From positions 1-9,390 of the forward strand of contig JABZGO010000057.1 of NCBI GenBank assembly GCA_015259305.1: a DNA stretch of 9,390 nucleotides, written 5' to 3'. Of the stretch, positions 7,553-9,390 are shown piece after piece. The position numbers and the translations under genes are program-made. Source of the stretch: Alloprevotella tannerae. Its GTDB lineage: Bacteria > Bacteroidota > Bacteroidia > Bacteroidales > Bacteroidaceae. Under the pieces are notes generated by a model. That model was given only the letters and a program-made list of their open reading frames with translations, searched no databases and was not told the origin of the DNA. How positions within the stretch are numbered: the stretch's first letter is position 1; the number at the start of each line of letters is the position of its first letter.

Positions 7553-9390
7553 TTATTCAGTATCAAGACACCAGTCCTCTTTTGTCTTACGCACGTAAGC
7601 CGCGTAACGACGTTGGGCTGCCTCTTTTGTTGCCTTATATAGTTCTTCAGCTTCTTCCGGTTGTGCTTTACGCAAAGAGAGGAAGCGAACTTCGTTATCC
7701 AAATAGTCTTGGAACTTATCCCAATCAGGTGCTTTGGAATCAAGCGTGAACGGATTCTTACCTTCATCTGCTAAAGCTGGATTATAACGCCACAAGTGCC
7801 AATATCCGCATTCAACAGCACGAGCCTCTTCAGCTTGGCTACGTCCCATACCGCCTTTTGCCTTCAGACCATGATTAATACACGGAGAATAAGCGATTAC
7901 AAGTGAAGGACCTGGGTATGCTTCTGCCTCGCGAATTGCTTTGAGACACTGGTTTTGATCTGCACCCATTGCAACTTGTGCTACGTATACATAGCCATAG
8001 GTTGTTTGCATCAAACCTAAGTCTTTCTTCGTTACGCGTTTTCCGGCTGCAGCAAATTGTGCGATAGCGCCAATTGGTGTTGACTTTGAAGCCTGACCGC
8101 CCGTGTTAGAGTAAACTTCAGTATCGAGCACCAAGATGTTAATATCTTCTCCACTAGCTAATACGTGGTCAAGACCGCCGTAACCAATATCATACGATGC
8201 ACCATCACCACCAATAATCCATTGACTGCGCTTTGTGAGGAAGTGAGATAGCTCAGTTAGTTGCTTGCAAGTCGGACAGCCTTTTTCTGCCCCGGCTTTA
8301 ATTTGTGGCTCTAACTTCTCTGCTGCTGAGCGACTAGCAACAGCATCATCTTTGCCTGCTAACCATTCTTCAGCTGCGGCCTTGAACTCTGCAGGAACGT
8401 GGTCGCTATCAATAGCATCTTGTAATAGAGCAGAAATGCGTTTGCGCATCTTCTTATTAGCTAATAGCATACCAAAACCAAATTCACAGAAATCTTCAAA
8501 GAGTGAGTTTGCCCACGCTGGACCTTGGCCTTTAGCATTAGTCGTATAAGGCGTAGAAGGTATTGAGCCAGAATAGATCGAAGAACAACCGGTAGCATTG
8601 GCAACCATTTCGCGATCACCAAAGAGTTGGCTGACTAATTTTACGTAAGGCGTTTCACCACAGCCGCTACAAGCACCAGAGAACTCAAATAGGGGTTGTG
8701 CGAATTGAGAATTCTTGGGATTTGTAGAAATATCAACAAGGTGCTGTTTAGATGTAACTTGCTTAACGCAATATTCCCAATTATCGCTCTGGGCGCGTTG
8801 CGTCTCAAGCGGCTTCATTATAAGGGCCTTCTCGCCCTTCTTACCTGGACATACATCAGCGCAGTTACCACATCCTAAGCAGTCAAGTACATTTACTTGT
8901 TGTACAAAGCGCATGCCTTTCATTGTAGCAGGAGCCTTAATCTCAAGACTTTCACCTTTAAAGCCTGTTGTTTCACTTTCATCCATTACAAATGGACGAA
9001 TCGTAGCGTGAGGACAAACAAATGCACACTTATTACATTGGATACAGTTTTCAGGAATCCATTCTGGAACGAAAGCTGCAACTCCACGCTTTTCATAAGC
9101 TGCAGTTCCTTGAGGCCAAGTACCATCGACTGATACTTCATAAGCAGAAACAGGAAGCTTATCGCCTTGTTGGGCGTTGATAGGACGAGTTACTTTTGTG
9201 ATGAATGAGGGTTCTTCTCTTACAACTTCTGCATCATCAGGTAGATTCTTCCAAGCCGGATCTATAATTAATTCTTTGTATTCGTTACCACGATCCACTG
9301 CTTGGTAGTTTTTATCAACGACGTCTTGTCCCTTGCGGCTATAAGACTTCACGATAAACTTCTTCATCTGATCAATGGCTAAGTCAACAG
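7553..9390 (-). CDS. nifJ: Pyruvate:ferredoxin (flavodoxin) oxidoreductase, C-terminal half; start lies beyond window
   Basis: Oxidatively decarboxylates pyruvate with CoA to acetyl-CoA and CO2, passing electrons to ferredoxin; cytoplasmic, central to anaerobic metabolism. The frame is open to the right edge (VDLAIDQ precedes the Met at 9367), so that Met is internal: about 611 residues are visible of a single-chain enzyme usually near 1,180. Numbered from that Met: a ferredoxin-like domain with Cys108/111/114/118 and Cys163/166/169/173 for two 4Fe-4S clusters; the proximal cluster cysteines 233, 236, 261 and 496; then the thiamine-diphosphate domain with GDG (387-389) and YSNTGGQAS (NT at 421-422). 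The TPP and cluster residues needed for catalysis in this half are all present. The missing half should hold the pyruvate-binding and CoA domains. A terminator follows 23 bases downstream, making it the end of its own transcript. Substrate is called pyruvate by overall similarity; a 2-oxoacid relative is unlikely given the single-chain layout. Confidence 0.96.
   Translation of the reverse strand, partial: VDLAIDQMKKFIVKSYSRKGQDVVDKNYQAVDRGNEYKELIIDPAWKNLPDDAEVVREEPSFITKVTRPINAQQGDKLPVSAYEVSVDGTWPQGTAAYEKRGVAAFVPEWIPENCIQCNKCAFVCPHATIRPFVMDESETTGFKGESLEIKAPATMKGMRFVQQVNVLDCLGCGNCADVCPGKKGEKALIMKPLETQRAQSDNWEYCVKQVTSKQHLVDISTNPKNSQFAQPLFEFSGACSGCGETPYVKLVSQLFGDREMVANATGCSSIYSGSIPSTPYTTNAKGQGPAWANSLFEDFCEFGFGMLLANKKMRKRISALLQDAIDSDHVPAEFKAAAEEWLAGKDDAVASRSAAEKLEPQIKAGAEKGCPTCKQLTELSHFLTKRSQWIIGGDGASYDIGYGGLDHVLASGEDINILVLDTEVYSNTGGQASKSTPIGAIAQFAAAGKRVTKKDLGLMQTTYGYVYVAQVAMGADQNQCLKAIREAEAYPGPSLVIAYSPCINHGLKAKGGMGRSQAEEARAVECGYWHLWRYNPALADEGKNPFTLDSKAPDWDKFQDYLDNEVRFLSLRKAQPEEAEELYKATKEAAQRRYAAYVRKTKEDWCLDTE

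Noticed and set aside
7546..7767. Minus-strand 73-residue frame at the nifJ end
   Set aside because: Overlaps nifJ in another frame on the same strand; very basic, no domain; nifJ is clearly the coding frame.
8265..9133. Several plus-strand frames inside nifJ
   Set aside because: They overlap the ferredoxin and TPP domains of nifJ antisense and overlap each other; no sign of coding.

Overview
The window looks like chromosomal DNA of a Bacteroidota bacterium, most likely order Bacteroidales (Prevotella/Porphyromonas-like; the genus cannot be fixed from sequence alone). The grounds are AT-rich spacers, mostly no Shine-Dalgarno sequence before genes, one good Bacteroidota-type promoter (TAnnTTTG -7 element), and protein sequences that closely resemble Bacteroidales FtsE, LepA, ClpC and single-chain NifJ.

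Layout: all six protein genes are on the minus strand, so transcription runs from high to low coordinates. At the right edge is the C-terminal half of pyruvate:ferredoxin oxidoreductase (nifJ; its start lies outside the window), closed by a hairpin terminator at 7492-7529. A spacer of about 560 bases follows. It holds a 21-base tandem array of quasi-palindromic units (7277-7381), a second hairpin (7109-7145), and a promoter plus ribosome binding site for the next gene. Then comes a close-packed series: clpC (AAA+ unfoldase), rfbC (dTDP-4-dehydrorhamnose 3,5-epimerase), lepA (elongation factor 4), ftsE (cell-division ABC ATPase) and lysC (aspartate kinase, running off the left edge). Gaps between these genes are 54, 23, 62 and 19 bases and show no clear terminator, so one transcript from the clpC promoter could cover all five. 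That is inference.

The genes are core housekeeping functions: fermentative pyruvate oxidation, protein quality control, nucleotide-sugar synthesis, translation, envelope/division, and amino acid synthesis. No mobile element, CRISPR array, RNA gene, defence system or biosynthetic cluster is visible. The points most worth a second look are the 21-base array, a ClpC whose N-terminal domain has lost both glutamates of the family's phosphoarginine-pocket positions, and a LepA with a serine in place of the usual asparagine in the NKxD guanine-recognition motif.
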